This document shows positions 43,523 to 52,778 of a stretch of 64,000 nt of DNA, piece by piece. A model generated the notes under the pieces. The model had not been told where the DNA came from. It was given only the letters and a program-made list of their open reading frames with translations, and made no database searches. Within the stretch, counting starts at the first letter, position 1, and each line of letters begins with the position of its first letter. Location: NCBI GenBank assembly GCA_014584345.1, contig JACTNB010000009.1, positions 1 through 64,000 on the forward strand, in the 5' to 3' direction. Position numbers and translations under genes: made by a program. This DNA comes from Planctomycetota bacterium (GTDB lineage: Bacteria; Planctomycetota; Planctomycetia; Planctomycetales; Planctomycetaceae).

Positions 43523-44851
43523 TTAGGCATTAGGCGTTACGGGGGAACTGGTGGGAACTTCCAGCAGCACCAGTTCGGGGGAATTGACGCCCGGGCCAGG
43601 GGATACAGCCCCCCGGGCCAGAACCGCCGGGGCGGACTCTCGCTGATGATCCTTGTGGCGATACACGCCGAAATCGTTGAACCAGAATCGCTTGGCCAGC
43701 CGGTACATCCAGCTTTTTTCCGGCACCTGCTGTTGCGGATTGAATTGCGAGGTCCGCACGGTCATCGCTTTCAGTTCCGCCAGTGCGGTTTGACGGGCCG
43801 TCACGTCGCGGGCACCATGCTTTTCGATCAGATCGGCCAGCAAATCAGGACGCTCGAGCACAAGACAGCCCCGGGTTGTGTCCGCCGCGAGTTCCCGAAA
43901 CCCTCGCAGAAACGCGGAACCATTGATCTTCTGCTTCAATGTCCGCCCCGGCTCATGGATCGATTCCGTTGCGAACTGAATGATGGGGCACGGTTCGATA
44001 TCTCCCCAGGGATTGATGTGATGAGTAATCCCCGTTGCGGCGGGGCAGAGTGCCTGGCCCTCCCCATCGAAGTAGGCATCCACTATAATGATCGGCTTTT
44101 TCACCCGCATCTCCACCACAAACTGGCGGGCCCGCAACTGCTGCTCGGGTGTCAGGCAAAGTTCGGGCGAGGAATTCGGCCCCATCGGCCGATACACGTG
44201 AAACCACGTGTACATCACCCCCATTTCGACCAGGCGATCCACCCAGGATTCCCGCAGCAGATCGTCGATATTCGACTGGCACAGACTGGTGCACACCCCG
44301 GTGAATATTTTCTCGTTCAGGCAATTCTGAATGCCCGACAGCGTTTTATCGTATACACCGGCCCGGCCTCGCCGTTCGTCGCTGACGATCTGGTTCCCTT
44401 CCACGCTGATCAGCGGCGTGATGTTGCCCAGTTCTCGAATCCGCCGGGCCACCTCGGGAGTGATGAAGTGACCATTGGTGAAAATCTGGAAATAACAGTC
44501 CGGATGCTCGGCGAGCATGTCCAGCAAGTCGGCATGCATGAACGGTTCCCCGCCCACGATGCCAAAAAATACATTCCCTTCCGCCTGCGCTTCGCGAATT
44601 ATCCGGTGAAACGCCTCCGGTTCGATCCGCTGTTGCTTGTGCGCCACATCCACCCAGCATCCCTGGCACCGCAGATTGCAACTGTTGATGACCGAGATAT
44701 ACAGGAACGGCGGGAAATACTCCCCCCGTTTCAGGCGTGCCTTGTGTTTTTGGACTGACCAGGCCGCTTTCAACCCCATGAGGCGGAACAATTTCCACAA
44801 CAGCCGCTTGTCACTTTCGAGCAGCACACGTTTTGCCAGACGCAGGGACAT
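43523..44851 (-). CDS. Radical SAM protein, HpnH/SPASM-like
   Basis: The 442-residue protein has the cluster motif C-x3-C-x2-C in VINSCNLRCQGCWVDVAHK and the domain features GNVFFGIVGGEPFMHADLL and FTNGHFIT. The later ALCPAATGITHHINPWGDIEPCPI adds Cys residues typical of a second iron-sulfur site. The N-terminus before the domain is a helical, positively charged stretch. Related families act on hopanoids, bacterial microcompartment peptides or tRNA; the reaction here is not clear. The ATG at 44851 is chosen (GGGAAA upstream); an ATG at 44926 would start inside a repeat. It runs directly into the DUF58 gene. Confidence 0.85.
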   Translation of the reverse strand: MSLRLAKRVLLESDKRLLWKLFRLMGLKAAWSVQKHKARLKRGEYFPPFLYISVINSCNLRCQGCWVDVAHKQQRIEPEAFHRIIREAQAEGNVFFGIVGGEPFMHADLLDMLAEHPDCYFQIFTNGHFITPEVARRIRELGNITPLISVEGNQIVSDERRGRAGVYDKTLSGIQNCLNEKIFTGVCTSLCQSNIDDLLRESWVDRLVEMGVMYTWFHVYRPMGPNSSPELCLTPEQQLRARQFVVEMRVKKPIIIVDAYFDGEGQALCPAATGITHHINPWGDIEPCPIIQFATESIHEPGRTLKQKINGSAFLRGFRELAADTTRGCLVLERPDLLADLIEKHGARDVTARQTALAELKAMTVRTSQFNPQQQVPEKSWMYRLAKRFWFNDFGVYRHKDHQRESAPAVLARGAVSPGPGVNSPELVLLEVPTSSPVTPNA

Positions 44852-44923
44852 GGTTTTTTCCCAGGGGAAAATCTTCGAAGTTGATTGACGCCAGTGGTCT
44901 ATCACAGCCAGGTATTCAGGTTC

Positions 44924-44986
44924 CACTGGCTCTGCCAGTGCCTTGCAGGTTTCTCGTCTACACGAGGTGCACTGGCAAAGCTAGTG
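44924..44986. repeat. Pair of CACTGGC hairpins (dispersed repeat)
   Basis: CACTGGC-TCT-GCCAGTG (44924-44940) and, 29 bases on, CACTGGC-AAA-GCTAGTG (44970-44986, one mismatch). The same core occurs at 28242-28264. It lies just upstream of the radical SAM gene, so this copy sits at a 5' end, unlike the one at 28.2 kb. Confidence 0.5.
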
Positions 44987-45458
44987 GCACCCCAGCCTGA
45001 AAACTGAACTGTCACTTAGCACCAGCCATTATACGGAATGAACCACCAGACTCTACCCTGCGCGGGCGGAACCGCCCGCATGATGGGAAATCGTCCCGGG
45101 TGGACATGCCGGAGGCGAGGCCCGTTGCGGGCCTCGCTCTTCCCGTTGCAGGCCTGCAGTCGAGCCTGGTGCTGCCGCTCTGGAGTTCATTTTCACTTGC
45201 AGGAATCCTCTTGCAGGGTCGCGGCATTCCGAAAGTCTCATTTGGGGAGAATGCGCTTTTCTTGCCGAGACTCCTTGGCTACGATGGTTGCTTGACTTCC
45301 TACTTAATTTATCTTCGATCCTCGACATCCGCGGTTGCCGAGGATCGAAGGACCGAATTTTCCCGATTAAACAAAACCGAATCCATTTCCATCTCCCACG
45401 CGAGCGGGCAAGTATCAGGCGAGCGATGGATGCAGATTCCCGTTGATGATATGTTACG
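44987..45458. other. Intergenic stretch upstream of the Ser/Thr kinase gene, with a hairpin
   Basis: About 470 bases without a supported gene. The only structure noted is the hairpin at 45313-45350. Minus-strand open frames extend through here from the kinase gene but have no protein-like text. Confidence 0.4.
45313..45350. promoter_or_regulatory. 12-base inverted repeat upstream of the Ser/Thr kinase gene
   Basis: CTTCGATCCTCG (45313-45324) pairs perfectly with CGAGGATCGAAG (45339-45350) around 14 bases, about 110 bases before the kinase start. It could be an operator dyad or an RNA hairpin; it has no T-run on the kinase strand. Confidence 0.35.
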
Positions 45459-46937
45459 ATGGATTTCAGTTCCTCCAAAAGTCTCGCTCGTGAGTTGGTG
45501 AATATCCAGCTGATCACCAAGGAGCAGGCCAATCTCTGCCTGCGCAAGCTCGATCGCGCGCATCGCACCGGTTCCGATATGTTGCAGGTGCTGCTGGAGC
45601 AGAATGTGCTCACACCCTTCCAGGTGGACAGCATCAATAAACTCGATACCGGTCTGCTGATTCTGGGGGGGCATAAGTTGCTGTACCCGATTGCCTCGGG
45701 CAGTTTTGCCCGCGTCTTTCGCTCCGAGAACCTGGAAACCGGACAGATCGTCGCCGTCAAGGTGCTGCGGAATCGCTGGAACAACGATCCCGATACGATT
45801 GACCTGTTCCGCCGCGAAGCGGAACTCGGCCAACGCCTCAAGCATCCCAACATCGTGCCCATCTACGAGATTGGGTATGAATCGGGCAATCACTTCTTCA
45901 CCATGGAGTTTATTCAGGGAGGCAATCTCCGCGACTTCGTGCAGATCCGCAAGCAGATCGAGCCGCTGGAAACCATTCGCTACGCCATCGACATGGCTCG
46001 TGGTCTCGAATACGCCCTGGGATTCGGCGTGACGCATCGCGACCTCAAAATGACGAATGTGCTGTTCAGCATGGAGGGCGTCGCCAAGCTGATCGACTTC
46101 GGCCTGGCAACCGACGAGGAACTGCTCAAAAAGGTTGGCGATGGGGGCGTGCAGCATGCCCTGGAATATTCGACCCTCGAAAAGGGGACCGGCGCTCCCC
46201 GCAACGATCCCCGCAGCGATCTGTTCTTTCTCGGCACGATCCTCTACGAAATGCTGCTGGGTCAACCACCCTATCCTCGAACCCGCAGCCGCGAGGAACG
46301 CAAGCAGATCACCCGCTACCGTAACATTCGACCTCTCGAAAGTGCCCTGCCGCATTGCCCGCGCTGCGTGACCGATATTGTCACCCGCCTGCTGCACATC
46401 AACCCCGCGGAACGGTATCAGTCGCCTACGGAAACCCTTGTTGATCTGGTGCAGGCACAACAGCAACTGCGCCGGGATACACGCGCGGAAACGGGGGGGG
46501 CCGCGTTGCCCTCGCGCCAGGAAGGCAGCTCTAGTCCCACACTGCTGTGCATCGAAAGCCGCAATCGGGAACAGGATATCCTGCGGGAGTATTTTTCCCG
46601 CCACGGGTATCGCGTGCTGATGTTCTCGGACTTGGCACGGGCCGTCAAACGGGTGGAAACCAGTCCTCCGCAGCTCCTGCTGTACCTGGTGACCCAATCC
46701 CTCGACGAGGAACACCGCCGGGAACTGAAAAAACTGCTCCAGTCGCTCGATGATCAGCGGGTGCCTGCCGTGATCGTTCTTCCCCAGGCGATTCCGAAGG
46801 ACGAACTGGGACCCTACGACGCCAACCGGATCGAAATTCTTCCGCAGCCGATGCCCCTCCGAGAAATTCGGACACGCCTCGCGGCTCTGGCGGAAGGGCG
46901 CGGCCTGTCGATTTCCCTGTCGAATCCCGCGTCTTGA
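45459..46937 (+). CDS. Ser/Thr protein kinase with degenerate receiver-like tail
   Basis: The 492-residue protein has a short helical N-terminus (residues 1-70) and a complete Hanks-type kinase domain: glycine loop IASGSFARVF (near 78-87), K101, E120, catalytic D195 in THRDLKMTN, and DFG at 213-215 (IDFGLA). The C-terminal 130 residues (from about 356, TLLCIESRNREQDILREYF) follow a receiver-domain fold but lack the acidic pair and the phosphorylatable Asp, so it is a pseudo-receiver. There is no membrane segment. Such kinases are numerous in planctomycetes. The kinase should be active; the tail probably binds a partner. The upstream hairpin may regulate it. It is convergent with the EEP gene. 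Confidence 0.9.
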   Translation: MDFSSSKSLARELVNIQLITKEQANLCLRKLDRAHRTGSDMLQVLLEQNVLTPFQVDSINKLDTGLLILGGHKLLYPIASGSFARVFRSENLETGQIVAVKVLRNRWNNDPDTIDLFRREAELGQRLKHPNIVPIYEIGYESGNHFFTMEFIQGGNLRDFVQIRKQIEPLETIRYAIDMARGLEYALGFGVTHRDLKMTNVLFSMEGVAKLIDFGLATDEELLKKVGDGGVQHALEYSTLEKGTGAPRNDPRSDLFFLGTILYEMLLGQPPYPRTRSREERKQITRYRNIRPLESALPHCPRCVTDIVTRLLHINPAERYQSPTETLVDLVQAQQQLRRDTRAETGGAALPSRQEGSSSPTLLCIESRNREQDILREYFSRHGYRVLMFSDLARAVKRVETSPPQLLLYLVTQSLDEEHRRELKKLLQSLDDQRVPAVIVLPQAIPKDELGPYDANRIEILPQPMPLREIRTRLAALAEGRGLSISLSNPAS

Positions 46938-46978
46938 TAGCAGCCTTCGGACCGGCTACCCGGGCGTTCCGCAAGGCA

Positions 46979-47971
46979 TCAGCGGACGATGCTGGGATTC
47001 TCGGGCGAGGCCATCCGCGTGGGATCTCGAGATTCGATCGTGCGGAATTCCGCCCAGACAGGCTGGTGATCGGAAAGCAGCAGGGCCTCTTCCTGGGAGA
47101 TCTGGAAGAATTGCTCCATGTTGAAGACACCCGCATTTCCGGTGAATTCCGTCGTGTCGAGCCGATCGATCAGGATGTGATCGTATTGCTTGGTTCCCCG
47201 GGTATTGGTGGGACCGGCGGGAACGATCGAGGCGACCATTGGAATCCGCGTGAAGGCCGACAGTTTCTGGTGATCGACATTCAGATCACCCAGCAGGATG
47301 ATGTCGTCCTCGTTCCGATGAAAGTTTGCGACAAACTGATAGACCTGGGCCAACTGGCCGACCTCCCATTCCGCTTCATCCGGGTCGGTATGGGCGTTGA
47401 TCAGCGTGAAGCTGAAGGGGATCCCCTTTGCCCCGCGTGCCCGGAAACTGGCCACGAACGGTTCGCGATGCAGCAGGTCCTTGGGATCATCCACGTTGAA
47501 TACGGAACCAGGAATCACCTCCAGGCGGCTGCCCCGGTAAACATAAGCATATTGTTCCATGCTGCTGGTGCGGCCCAGGCGCGGGCTGATCAGGAACTGA
47601 TAATCGCCCCCCCGCGCGTTGACGATGTTCACGAAGTTGGGCAGGACTGCCTGATCCTGCGCGCGGATTTCCTGAATCGCTACCAGGTCGAACTGGCGCA
47701 CAATCTCCGCCAACCGCTCGATCACCACGGCATTCGACATTTTCGATTGGCCGAACACCTGGATGTTGAACGATGCGATCCGCAGCGTATCGCTGCTGGC
47801 TGCAGGCGGCAGCGGCTTCGCGGTGCCAGCTGTCGGAGGACTCTGGCTGGCGGGCTGCTCGACCGTTTCGACGGAAGGCAACTGCAGTTTGTTGAGGAGT
47901 GTCATTGTCCCCATCACCAGCAGGGCAAAGGCAATCCACCAGGAAGGCTGTTGATTTTTGCGGCGCGCCAT
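46979..47971 (-). CDS. Membrane-anchored endonuclease/exonuclease/phosphatase-family protein
   Basis: The 330-residue protein starts with a basic stretch and one hydrophobic helix (WWIAFALLVMGTMTLLNK), followed by a Pro-rich linker. An EEP domain follows: RIASFNIQVFGQSK (Asn), DLVAIQEIRAQD (catalytic Glu), TLINAHTDPDE (His/Asp), IILLGDLNVD (Asp-x-Asn) and LSDHQPVWAEF (Asp-His). All metal-binding and catalytic positions of the DNase I/EEP family are in place. It could be a nuclease or phosphodiesterase acting at or outside the membrane. The ATG at 47971 is preferred (AAGGA upstream). It is convergent with the kinase and divergent from the glycosidase-like gene. Confidence 0.88.
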   Translation of the reverse strand: MARRKNQQPSWWIAFALLVMGTMTLLNKLQLPSVETVEQPASQSPPTAGTAKPLPPAASSDTLRIASFNIQVFGQSKMSNAVVIERLAEIVRQFDLVAIQEIRAQDQAVLPNFVNIVNARGGDYQFLISPRLGRTSSMEQYAYVYRGSRLEVIPGSVFNVDDPKDLLHREPFVASFRARGAKGIPFSFTLINAHTDPDEAEWEVGQLAQVYQFVANFHRNEDDIILLGDLNVDHQKLSAFTRIPMVASIVPAGPTNTRGTKQYDHILIDRLDTTEFTGNAGVFNMEQFFQISQEEALLLSDHQPVWAEFRTIESRDPTRMASPENPSIVR

Positions 47972-48334
47972 GCGAAACATCCTTGTCGGGAAGGAGCGGT
48001 GATCTGCGATGACCCGCAAGAAATCGTACGGGTGGCAAACGGGGGGCGCGCACGATAAAGACTCCTCCGGAATTGGGCAACCCGCTCCCCCGGCGTTCCC
48101 GATCGCGCGGTTTTCTTGTCGAAATTACAATTGATTTCTGGTGAAGCAGGGCTCGCGCAGGCGACCTGGTTGCCAGGTTCGGCGCGCGGCGTGTATCTTT
48201 TCGGGTGCGTTCGTTGCGGTTGCTGTTCATCCCGGCAACCGCCAGGATGGACAACAGCCCCCACTCTCCGGGGGCATGGTGCGCGGGTCCACTCGATCGG
48301 GAGCCGTCTCGCCATGCAGTCAACGGGAGATACC
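47972..48334. other. Divergent intergenic region
   Basis: About 360 bases between divergent genes; promoters for both should be here. No open frame with protein-like text and no repeat was found; the upstream frame leading into the glycosidase-like gene has no conserved content. Confidence 0.4.
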
Positions 48335-49615
48335 ATGTTGCATTCACGGAATCGCAAAAGCCCGGCGGGTACTCGCCCGATTCGCCTTGTCATGCTGTTG
48401 CTGCCATGGCTGCTGCTGCCGGGCCAGGTCCGGGGGGATGAATTCCGGGATGTCCCCCTGGTAGCCACGCTGGATGCCGTGCAACCGCAGACGGGAATTG
48501 TTCTCTGGGCCGATAACGAGGCCGCCCGCACCGCGCCGATTCAACTGGAATACTCCTATCTGTATTACGGCCAAATTGTCTCCCGCCGGGGGGAGTACGA
48601 TTGGCGCCCGCTGGAAAAATTACTGGAACGGATCGCGGGACGAGGGCATCAGGCGATTATTCGCTGGCACGATACATACGTGGGGAAACCCGCGGGTGTC
48701 CCTGCATACATCGCGTCGCTACCCGATTATCGCCCAACTCATGGCAAGAGCGAAAACAAGCCAACCGAATTTCCGGACTGGTCGCATCCCGAATGGCAGC
48801 GATTTGTGTTCGAGTTCTTCACGCGATTCGCGGAACGCTACGATCGCGATCCCCGGCTCGCGTTCGTGCAGGTCGGGTTTGGCTTGTGGTCCGAGTACCA
48901 CATTTACGACGGCCCGATGCAACTGGGCAAGACCTTTCCCAGCATGGAGTACCAGGCGGAATTCGCCCGGCATCTGGCGCGGGTATTTCGGGAAACGCAT
49001 TGGATGATCTCGGTTGATGCTGCCGCGGAATGGGGACCCTTCGCGCAAAACGAGGCGCTCAGGCTACTGCCGTTTGGGGTGTTCGACGATTCCTTCAATC
49101 ACAAGCGGCACAAGGCTGAAAACGAGCCGAATTGGCTGGTGTTTGGCGGGGACCGCTGGCAGCGCGCGCCCGCGGGGGGGGAATTCAGTTTCTTCGAAAA
49201 GGGAGATCAACAACGTGCCCTGGCGCCTCGCGGACCCCACGGCATCCCCTTTGAACAGCAAGCGGCCAAATTTCACGTCTCGTTTATTATCGGGGACGAT
49301 CAACCCCGGTTCCAGACACCGGAACGCATCCGGCAGGCGGGGCAGGCATGTGGCTATCGATTCCGCGTGATGCGCCTGGCACTATCGCATCGGTCCACCC
49401 GAGTGGAAATCGAAAACAGGGGAATTGCCCCCCTGTATTACGATGCTTATCCCACGGTCGACGAGATTCGCTCCCCGACCTCCTTGAAGGGACTGCTACC
49501 CGGGGAAATCAGGGCCTTTGATATTCCCGTCCACTCCGACGCGCCCCGGTTGAGTATCACCAGTGATCGCCTCGTGCCCGGCCAACGGATCGGGTACGAA
49601 GCGAACCTGCCATGA
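48335..49615 (+). CDS. Exported DUF4832/glycosidase-like protein
   Basis: The 426-residue protein has a signal peptide (RLVMLLLPWLLLPGQVRGDE) and a TIM-barrel-like domain: LEYSYLYYGQIVSRRGEYDW, HQAIIRWHDTYVGKPAGVP, the block FVQVGFGLWSEYHIYDGP (with possible catalytic acid), and HWMISVDAAAEWG. A late beta-sandwich region, RSTRVEIENRGIAPLYYDA, matches DUF4832. This class is thought to be glycoside hydrolase-like, but substrates are unknown. GGGAGA precedes the ATG at 48335. The gene stands alone on the plus strand. Confidence 0.8.
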   Translation: MLHSRNRKSPAGTRPIRLVMLLLPWLLLPGQVRGDEFRDVPLVATLDAVQPQTGIVLWADNEAARTAPIQLEYSYLYYGQIVSRRGEYDWRPLEKLLERIAGRGHQAIIRWHDTYVGKPAGVPAYIASLPDYRPTHGKSENKPTEFPDWSHPEWQRFVFEFFTRFAERYDRDPRLAFVQVGFGLWSEYHIYDGPMQLGKTFPSMEYQAEFARHLARVFRETHWMISVDAAAEWGPFAQNEALRLLPFGVFDDSFNHKRHKAENEPNWLVFGGDRWQRAPAGGEFSFFEKGDQQRALAPRGPHGIPFEQQAAKFHVSFIIGDDQPRFQTPERIRQAGQACGYRFRVMRLALSHRSTRVEIENRGIAPLYYDAYPTVDEIRSPTSLKGLLPGEIRAFDIPVHSDAPRLSITSDRLVPGQRIGYEANLP

Positions 49616-49656
49616 CGATACCCCGCAAATAGACCACGGAACTGGCGGCTTCTGGC

Positions 49657-50250
49657 TTAAACGGCTGGCTCCCCGGTGAAGTAGTCGGGGGCGGAACCGG
49701 CTTTCCATTTGATGTTGCACCCGATGCTCGGTCGCTGTTGTGGGGAAACGGCCTTGTTCGCCAGAACGGCATCGCAGGCCGCGCGGAGGTCCTGGCCGGT
49801 CACGGGCTTCCCGTTACCAGGGCGGCTGTCGTCGAACTGGCCCCGATAGACGAGCTTGCGATCGCGATCAAACAGAAAGAAATCGGGCGTGCAGGCCGCT
49901 CGGTACGCCTTGGCCGCGGCCTGAGTTTCATCGTACAGATACGGGAAGTTCCAGTTCGAAGCCCGCGCCATTTCGACCATCTTGTCCGGACTGTCGGCAG
50001 GATGGGTACTCACATCGTTGGAACTGATCGCAACCACCGTCAGCCCCTTCGACTGGTATTCGTCTGAAAAGGTGGCCAAGGCGTCTCGGAGATGAATGAC
50101 GAATGGGCAATGGTTGCAGATAAACATCACCAGCAACGGTTGATCGGCCGGCAGGTCCGCGAGCGAAATGGGTCTTCCGTCGATATTGACCAGGGAAAAA
50201 TCGGGAGCGGGGCTTCCCAGCGGAAGCATCGTGGAGGCGGTCATCACCAT
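49657..50250 (-). CDS. Thioredoxin-fold protein, AhpC/TSA-like
   Basis: The 197-residue protein has PLGSPAPDFSLVNIDGRPIS and the redox-active FICNHCPFV (C-x2-C), then VVAISSNDVSTHP, YLYDETQAAAKAYRAACTPD (cis-Pro loop region) and DRDRKLVYRGQFDD. It resembles the ResA/TlpA-like peroxiredoxin subgroup with a C-N-H-C motif often seen next to redox or metal proteins. No signal peptide, so cytoplasmic. GAGGAG precedes the ATG at 50250. It follows coaD on the same strand with a gap of about 140 bases. Confidence 0.88.
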   Translation of the reverse strand: MVMTASTMLPLGSPAPDFSLVNIDGRPISLADLPADQPLLVMFICNHCPFVIHLRDALATFSDEYQSKGLTVVAISSNDVSTHPADSPDKMVEMARASNWNFPYLYDETQAAAKAYRAACTPDFFLFDRDRKLVYRGQFDDSRPGNGKPVTGQDLRAACDAVLANKAVSPQQRPSIGCNIKWKAGSAPDYFTGEPAV

Positions 50251-50386
50251 GGGAATCTCCTCGGAACTAACGGGGGTTCGATATGCCCGTGGGGATATAG
50301 GATGGGCCCGGGGGGATCCCCAGGCTTCCCCATGGCAGGCAGTTCTCCTGCCAGAATAACGGGTGTGCTCCCGCCAAGATAACAGA

Positions 50387-50887
50387 TCAACTGTATTTGG
50401 CAATCAGCGGCGCAATGATGGGGCGGGGGACAAACTGCTCCAGGCGATCGGCCACCGCAGACTTGCCCATCAATGCGATTTGCTTGATCAGCGAACTGGA
50501 AATGTGGGTGTAGCGTTCGCTGGCCATCAGAAAGACGGTTTCAATTTCGGGTTCCAGGGCAAGATTGGCGAGCGTCATCGTGAATTCCGATTCGATATCG
50601 GAAAGGGTTCGCACGCCTCGCAGCATGATGGCCGCCTGTTGCTGGCGAATGAACTCCACCGTCAAGCCGCTGAAACTGCAGACCGAGACGTTGGGAAGAT
50701 CGCCAACCACTTCGGTAATCAATTGTACCCGTTCCTCGGCCGTGAACAGCGGCTTTTTGTCGGGGTTGATCCCGATCGCCACCGTCAGCCGGCGGAAGAT
50801 GCGGGCTCCGCGACGAATCACGTCTTCATGTCCCAGCGTGAGCGGATCAAAGCTCCCCACATACACTGCGTGTCCGGGGTCCAGCAT
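50387..50887 (-). CDS. coaD: Phosphopantetheine adenylyltransferase
   Basis: The 166-residue protein is a standard CoaD: AVYVGSFDPLTLGHEDVIRR (nucleotidyltransferase HxGH motif), AIGINPDKKPLFT, VRTLSDIESEFTM and YTHISSSLIKQIA (the I-S-S-S/T loop). CoaD makes dephospho-CoA from 4'-phosphopantetheine and ATP in coenzyme A synthesis. Length equals the family norm. The ATG at 50887 is the natural start. The gene is divergent from the serpin gene. Confidence 0.96.
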   Translation of the reverse strand: MLDPGHAVYVGSFDPLTLGHEDVIRRGARIFRRLTVAIGINPDKKPLFTAEERVQLITEVVGDLPNVSVCSFSGLTVEFIRQQQAAIMLRGVRTLSDIESEFTMTLANLALEPEIETVFLMASERYTHISSSLIKQIALMGKSAVADRLEQFVPRPIIAPLIAKYS

Positions 50888-51163
50888 CGTGTTGTTTTCC
50901 TGTCTCGGGAGAAATTGGAGCAGCGATTCGCCTGCCCGAAATTCTGCAGTGCGGCGGTGACCCTGTCAATCGGTCGGCAAGGTTCCGGCCCGATTCTCGC
51001 GGCAAAGGCCCGCCGCATCCGGACAATCGCCCCGCCCCGCGTGCGGTTCGTTTCGAGCGGGCTATCCAAGCGATGGACGCGTCTTTTTGCAACACCCCTT
51101 GCCGATCAGGCATTCTCTGGAGAAAATAAGGGTAACCCCCTCAATTCACGAAAGGACACTGTC

Positions 51164-52600
51164 ATGTCGCGAGCACGGTTGGCAATGGTCTGCTGTCTAA
51201 TGTTTCTGAATAGTCTTACTGGCGAAACGCTACAGGCCAGGGAACCGGTCGAAGAAGAGCCGGCGATTACGTATGTGGTCCTCCGCGAGACGGAATATTA
51301 CCGGGATGGGCCTCAACAGGGGCGCCCGGCCGATGGGAAACTTCCAGCCGGGACCAAGGTACGCCTGATCGAACGGGCTGGCAGTTACGTGCGGATTCAA
51401 ACTGGGCCGGATCAGGTAGTTTTCATCTCCGCTGCAAGCCTGAAACTGGACCCTGACCTGGTGAAAAAAGTGACCACCCTTGCCGAGGGAGGCAACGCCT
51501 TCGCGCTCGATTTGTACGCCCACCTGCGGGAACAGGAGGGGAATCTCTTTTTCTCTCCGGGAAGTATCTCCATGGCTTTGGCAATGACCTACGCCGGCGC
51601 CGCCGGGACGACCCGCGATGAAATGGCCCAGGTATTGCATTTCTCGGCCTCGGGGGAAGGGATTCACGAAGCGATGCGACTGCAACGCCTGCTCTGGGAG
51701 TCTCGGCAGGAGAAATCGGGCCTCCGCCTGAATGTCGCCAATAAACTCTGGGGGCAGCAGAATTATCGTTTCTTGCCGGAGTACCTGAAACTCACGCGGG
51801 ACATGTATGGAGCCGAACTGGCACTTCTGAATTTTGCCGACACTCAGCAGGCCAGCGAAGTGATCAACCAGTGGGTCGAAATGCAAACCGAACGCAAAAT
51901 CACCAATTTGATTCCTCCCTCGGCTCTGAATGCCAACACACGGCTGGTGCTGACCAACGCCGTCTATTTTCATGGGCAATGGGCCGATCCCTTCAAGAAG
52001 GAGCGGACACGCGATGAAGACTTTTTTCTCGCGGCGAATCGCGCGATATCCGTCCCCTTGATGAACCGTCAGGCGGCGTACCGTTTTGCAGCGATCGATG
52101 GATTGAAACTGCTGGAGCTGCCCTATGCGGGAGGCGATTTTTCCATGATCGTGCTGTTGCCCGACGAGATCGAGGGTTTGCCGAAGCTGGAATCGCAATT
52201 GAACAGCGAGGCATTGCAGCGCTGGACAAGTGCCCTGCGGAAACGCGGCGATGTGCGGGTGACGCTCCCCCGATTTCGCACGACCAGGGAATTTCAATTG
52301 AATAACGCCCTGGCCGGACTGGGCATGTCGACCGCCTTCAATCCCGATCTGGCCGATTTTTCCGGCATGAACGGTAATCGCGAACTATTTATTTCCGCCG
52401 TGTTGCACAAGGCCTTCGTGGATGTGAACGAAGAAGGGACTGAAGCAGCCGCCGCAACGGGCGTGGTGGTCGGTGTCCGTTCGGCCCCTGCCGACGAACC
52501 CCCCGTGTTCCGTGCCGATCATCCGTTCCTGTTCCTGATTCGCGACACACGCTCGGGAGTCATCCTGTTTTTGGGACGCGTGGTGAACCCTCTGGAGTAG
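51164..52600 (+). CDS. Exported serpin with N-terminal SH3-like domain, predicted Arg-Ser reactive bond
   Basis: The 478-residue protein has a signal peptide (RLAMVCCLMFLNSLTGETL), an SH3b-like domain (about 35-90: VVLRETEYYRDGP, KVRLIERAGSYVRIQ) and then a full serpin fold (from GNAFALDLYAHL, through NLFFSPGSISMALAMTYAGA, to FLFLIRDTRSGVILFLGRV). The reactive loop is EEGTEAAAATGVVVGVRS. It matches the inhibitory hinge exactly (small residues P12-P9, Thr P8) and aligns without gaps to antithrombin-type loops, giving P1 Arg and P1' Ser. This predicts inhibition of trypsin-like serine proteases. Bacterial serpins are uncommon and may protect against host, prey or self proteases. AAGGA precedes the ATG. 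It is divergent from coaD. Confidence 0.92.
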   Translation: MSRARLAMVCCLMFLNSLTGETLQAREPVEEEPAITYVVLRETEYYRDGPQQGRPADGKLPAGTKVRLIERAGSYVRIQTGPDQVVFISAASLKLDPDLVKKVTTLAEGGNAFALDLYAHLREQEGNLFFSPGSISMALAMTYAGAAGTTRDEMAQVLHFSASGEGIHEAMRLQRLLWESRQEKSGLRLNVANKLWGQQNYRFLPEYLKLTRDMYGAELALLNFADTQQASEVINQWVEMQTERKITNLIPPSALNANTRLVLTNAVYFHGQWADPFKKERTRDEDFFLAANRAISVPLMNRQAAYRFAAIDGLKLLELPYAGGDFSMIVLLPDEIEGLPKLESQLNSEALQRWTSALRKRGDVRVTLPRFRTTREFQLNNALAGLGMSTAFNPDLADFSGMNGNRELFISAVLHKAFVDVNEEGTEAAAATGVVVGVRSAPADEPPVFRADHPFLFLIRDTRSGVILFLGRVVNPLE

Positions 52601-52778
52601 TAAAGCCGCCCGTCTTCTCGCCTGGCAGTCCGTCGGCCGAAGCCTGAACCCGATGGTCCGCAGTCTCGGAATGCGTGCGGGAACCCTTTGACCGCGGTCA
52701 CTGTCCGGCGTTAGAATCGGGGAGGGAGTATCACCGCAACGGGTGATCGCTGGTCGTCCATTCAAAACAGGGGAATCC

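Noticed and set aside
43510..43545. GGCGTTAGGCATTAGGCG-like short tandem text at the end of the radical SAM gene
   Set aside because: It is within or beside the coding end and too short to call a repeat family from two units.
45309..46715. Minus-strand open frame opposite the Ser/Thr kinase
   Set aside because: The plus strand has a complete kinase with all catalytic residues; the minus frame lacks any family signature.
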